From: Pseudomonadota bacterium
GTDB lineage: Bacteria > Pseudomonadota > Gammaproteobacteria > Xanthomonadales > Xanthomonadaceae
NCBI GenBank assembly: GCA_023439425.1
Contig: JAEXNZ010000121.1
Coordinates: 1 to 6,679, forward strand
Direction of reading: 5' to 3'
Length of the DNA stretch: 6,679 bases
A program made the translations under genes and the position numbers. The notes beneath the pieces were generated by a model that had not been told where the DNA came from, ran no database searches, and saw only the letters and a list, made by a program, of their open reading frames with translations. Positions 4,796-6,679 of this stretch are shown one piece after another. How positions within the stretch are numbered: position 1 is the first letter of the stretch; every line of letters starts with the position of its first letter.

Positions 4796-4814
4796 TTATT
4801 TCGGTGCGGTAATG

Positions 4815-4843
4815 CAAAGGCCCCGGTATTGCCGGGGCCTTTG
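4815..4843. terminator. Strong, probably bidirectional terminator
   Basis: CAAAGGCCCCGG (4815-4826) and CCGGGGCCTTTG (4832-4843) form a perfect 12-base-pair stem with a five-base loop. Each strand has an A-tract before and a T-tract after the GC core. It lies between two convergent genes, 19 bases after one stop and 24 bases after the other, so it can serve both. Confidence 0.88.
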
Positions 4844-4867
4844 TGTGTCTGCTGTTAGCGAAAATGC

Positions 4868-5689
4868 TCAGCCGGCGGGATACACCGCGAGCACATCGCA
4901 GCGATCGCCGATGCCCATGGAGGCGCGCGGCAGGCCGGAGCTGCGGTTGATGAAAGAAAGATCCTCGCCGGTCGCATCGCCGCCACCGGGGGCGTTGACT
5001 TGCGAGGTCATCACCACCACGTCGCCAGGGTTGCCGCAGATCAGGCTGGTGCCGAAACCGGAGCGGAACTGGATGGCCGGCGAATGCATCAGGGCACGGC
5101 AGTTGGCTCCCACTTCGACTACATACTCCCTGTTGCCGCCGGAACGCCTGGGGTTGGTCTGCACGGTGAAGCCTTTGATGTTGTCGCCGTAGCTGCGCAC
5201 GTGGCGGGTATCGAAGCAGTACGAGGGGGAGCCACGCAGGGTGCGCTTGGATTCTTTGACGTTGACCGCGGCCAGGGTGGCGATACCACCTCGGTCGGCT
5301 TGTCGGGCTTCTTCAGCGAAGTCCTTGCGCGTCATTTGTTCAACCGAGGCAATGCCGCAGTCCTTGCCATCGGCCACGACACGTTCCTGTCCGGTGCCGC
5401 AGACCCAGCTTTCCTCGGCGAGGATCTGCGGGTTGGGCGATGCCATCAGGCCGGGGCAGTTCTCCTTGAAGGTGACCTTCCAGGTGGACTGGTCGGCGGC
5501 CCGCAGGGAAATGTGGGTGTCGCTGACCTGGTTCATTTCGCGCAGGCCGCGCGCGTCCATGCAGTTCGGAGCCGGGGCCACGCGGTTGGGCGAGTTGGAC
5601 GGGAGTGGGGTGGTGGCGGGGTCGGCGCTGGCCAGTGGGGTGGCGGCCAGGGCCAAGGCTAGCAGGGCGGGGAGGCGGGATTTCGTCAT
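4868..5689 (-). CDS. Exported protein with two Cys-containing DUF6491-like repeats
   Basis: This 273-residue protein has a clear signal peptide (MTKSRLPALLALALAATPLASA) with likely cleavage between residues 22 and 23, so it is periplasmic or secreted. The mature part is an internal duplication. Repeat 1 (about 43-111) has C43, C78, C97 and C111; repeat 2 (about 158-264) has C158, C197, C218 and C264. Both start C(M/F)D(A/T)R, then a strand ending in V/F, then E(N)C and a CG motif after a hydrophobic strand. This resembles the DUF6491 pattern of small Xanthomonad exported proteins, here doubled. Four Cys per repeat suggest two disulfides each. Repeat 2 carries about 32 extra residues before its last Cys, rich in Gly/Asp. 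AAAGGAG lies seven bases before the ATG. It converges on the four-helix-bundle gene. The function is unknown. Confidence 0.85.
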   Translation of the reverse strand: MTKSRLPALLALALAATPLASADPATTPLPSNSPNRVAPAPNCMDARGLREMNQVSDTHISLRAADQSTWKVTFKENCPGLMASPNPQILAEESWVCGTGQERVVADGKDCGIASVEQMTRKDFAEEARQADRGGIATLAAVNVKESKRTLRGSPSYCFDTRHVRSYGDNIKGFTVQTNPRRSGGNREYVVEVGANCRALMHSPAIQFRSGFGTSLICGNPGDVVVMTSQVNAPGGGDATGEDLSFINRSSGLPRASMGIGDRCDVLAVYPAG

Positions 5690-5722
5690 TTCGGCACTCC
5701 TTTGCTGTACGGGACGGTTTGG

Positions 5723-5731
5723 AATATAGCA
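5723..5731 (-). promoter_or_regulatory. Extended -10 promoter of the exported two-repeat protein
   Basis: On the minus strand TGC-TATATT matches the extended -10 element (TG-N-TATAAT, five of six in the hexamer). No good -35 is seen, as expected for extended -10 promoters. It would start transcription near 5716, giving a leader of about 27 bases that contains the ribosome binding site AAAGGAG (5697-5703). Confidence 0.5.
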
Positions 5732-5774
5732 CTGGGGGTTTTGGGGGAGGTTACAGTTGATAGCCCGCGCGAAA

Positions 5775-5799
5775 GGCAGCCGGGCAAGCCCGGCTCTAC
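5775..5799 (-). repeat. SMAG/GTAG-type REP palindromic element
   Basis: On the minus strand the element starts with GTAG and continues with a GC-rich hairpin, AGCCGGGC and GCCCGGCT (5788-5795, 5778-5785), separated by two bases. A GTAG head joined to such a stem is the hallmark of the SMAG repeats of Stenotrophomonas maltophilia, which are short, dispersed and thought to be moved by RAYT/TnpREP transposases. It lies in the intergenic region between two divergent genes, where such repeats normally occur. No transposase gene is in the window. It may also stop readthrough. Confidence 0.75.
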
Positions 5800-5814
5800 G
5801 AGATCCCGAGTCGT

Positions 5815-5842
5815 CGTTGCAACGGGTTGGTGCGTTGCAGCG
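5815..5842. promoter_or_regulatory. Two CGTTGCA(A/G)CG motifs upstream of the second AraC gene
   Basis: CGTTGCAACG (5815-5824) is a perfect 10-base palindrome, and CGTTGCAGCG (5833-5842) repeats it with one change, 18 bases later. The pair lies 54-81 bases before ATG 5896. AraC-family proteins often bind two tandem sites about two helical turns apart, so autoregulation is a possibility. No convincing -35/-10 pair was placed. Confidence 0.35.
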
Positions 5843-5895
5843 GAGCGGCTGGCGGCGCAGACTGGTTGCCCTGCCCGGGTTTTGCCACTTCTGTT

Positions 5896-6645
5896 ATGTC
5901 GTCCGCTGCCTTCAACCTGCGCCGCTATGGGTCGTCCTCTTCGGTTGACCGGCATGACGTGGCGCAGTGGGTGGTGCCGCTGCAGGGCGAGCTGTCGTTT
6001 GAGCTGGAAGGGCAGGGCAGTCGCTTGGATGTGCTGCAGGGTATTTTCGTGGCACCGCATGCGGGTCATGCGCAGACGGCAACGGCCAGTGACCGGTTCC
6101 TGATTGTCGATTGCCCGGCGGACATGTTTGACGACCACACGCTGGAGCGCTTGAACGCGCTGCCGACCCTGGCGCTGCCGGCCCCTGTGCGGGCGATGGC
6201 GCGGCGGCTGGCGTTGTTGCCGGGTGAGGCGGTGGACGAGGCGGTGGTTGAGTGCGAGCTGCCGGTGCTGATGCAGGCGTTTTCGCCGGCGGGCACGGCC
6301 ACGCGCTTGCAGGCGGTGTGTGCACGGATCGCGCAGGCACCGGGCCAGGATTGGCCGGTGGCACGGATTGCTGCAGCGGTGGGGGTGAGTGGCAGTCGCC
6401 TGCATGCGCTGTTTCAGCAGGCGTTCGAGCTGAGCCCGCAGGCGTGGCTGAGCGGGTGCCGGTTGCGCTGGTCACGGGCGCAGCTGGTGGAAAGCGACGC
6501 TTCGATTGCGGAGATTGCACAGCAGGCGGGGTATTCGGAGCAGAGTGCGTTGACCCGCGCGTTGCGGCGGGAATGGGGAATGACGCCGGCGGAGTATCGG
6601 CGCGCAAGAGTCTCGGTCAAGAAATCCCCCCGCCACTCCCCCTAA
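5896..6645 (+). CDS. AraC-family transcriptional regulator
   Basis: This 249-residue protein is a compact AraC-type regulator. Residues about 20-75 form a cupin-like sensor (HDVAQWVVPLQGELSFELEG, then LQGIFVAPHAGHAQT), with His20, His55 and His58 in positions where cupins may hold ligand or metal. A helical linker (about 80-130) leads to the DNA-binding domain: first helix-turn-helix VARIAAAVGVSGSRLHALF (155-173), second IAEIAQQAGYSEQSALTRAL (204-223), ending GMTPAEYRR, the conserved family signature. The ATG at 5896 opens the protein naturally, although no good ribosome binding site is visible; the frame extends to a TTG at 5827 with unlikely sequence. Its target is probably outside the window to the right, or the divergent exported protein at 5689. 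The ligand is unknown. Confidence 0.92.
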   Translation: MSSAAFNLRRYGSSSSVDRHDVAQWVVPLQGELSFELEGQGSRLDVLQGIFVAPHAGHAQTATASDRFLIVDCPADMFDDHTLERLNALPTLALPAPVRAMARRLALLPGEAVDEAVVECELPVLMQAFSPAGTATRLQAVCARIAQAPGQDWPVARIAAAVGVSGSRLHALFQQAFELSPQAWLSGCRLRWSRAQLVESDASIAEIAQQAGYSEQSALTRALRREWGMTPAEYRRARVSVKKSPRHSP

Positions 6646-6651
6646 ACTCCC

Positions 6652-6671
6652 GGCTCCCCCCACCCGGAGCC
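6652..6671 (+). terminator. Weak hairpin after the second AraC gene
   Basis: GGCTCC (6652-6657) and GGAGCC (6666-6671) pair over six bases with an eight-base C-rich loop, beginning six bases after the stop. The sequence after it is CCGTAGTC with no T-run, and the window ends there. Termination is possible but weakly supported. Confidence 0.35.
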
Positions 6672-6679
6672 CCGTAGTC

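Noticed and set aside
5000..5662. 220-residue plus-strand frame antisense to the two-repeat exported protein
   Set aside because: The minus-strand reading has a signal peptide, ribosome binding site, promoter and repeated Cys pattern. The plus frame has no ribosome binding site and is Gly/Val/Ala filler.
6674..6679. GTAG at the right edge as the head of a second SMAG repeat
   Set aside because: Only six bases of it are in the window, so no stem can be seen.

Overview
The window looks like high-GC chromosomal DNA of a Stenotrophomonas-type gammaproteobacterium (Lysobacteraceae/Xanthomonadaceae). The main pointer is a short GTAG-type palindromic repeat at 5775-5799 on the minus strand. It reads GTAG followed by an AGCCGGGC/GCCCGGCT hairpin, as in the SMAG/REP elements of the S. 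maltophilia group. The protein families fit that placement, but the genus is an inference from a single window.

Left third (1-2422): a NUDIX hydrolase and a short-chain dehydrogenase/reductase (SDR) lie in tandem on the minus strand with a hairpin between them. The SDR is transcribed divergently from an AraC-family regulator across about 98 bases that hold a perfect 7-5-7 palindrome. This is the classic layout of a local regulator beside its target.

Middle (2423-4131): this is the least ordinary stretch. About 300 bases without a gene (2423-2723) carry an unusual density of nested inverted repeats, drawn as a possible structured RNA or DNA element. They are followed by a lower-GC small secreted protein with a TonB-C-like pattern, then an ORF starting with a convincing lipoprotein signal peptide. 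The rest of that ORF runs antisense through a Pro/Glu-rich ORF on the minus strand, so at least one of the two is misread, frameshifted or part of a true antisense overlap. An unrecognised 152-residue acidic protein follows.

Right third (4132-6679): a DUF2383/PA2169-type four-helix-bundle protein starts at GTG with a clear ribosome binding site. It converges on a secreted protein made of two Cys-containing DUF6491-like repeats, and a strong terminator, probably bidirectional, separates them. Divergent to the secreted protein, after the SMAG repeat and a pair of CGTTGCA(A/G)CG motifs, lies a second AraC-family regulator that runs nearly to the window end.

There are no tRNA or rRNA genes, no CRISPR array and no transposase gene. 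The most promising lead for something undescribed is the structured block at 2431-2665 with the accessory-looking small exported proteins after it.
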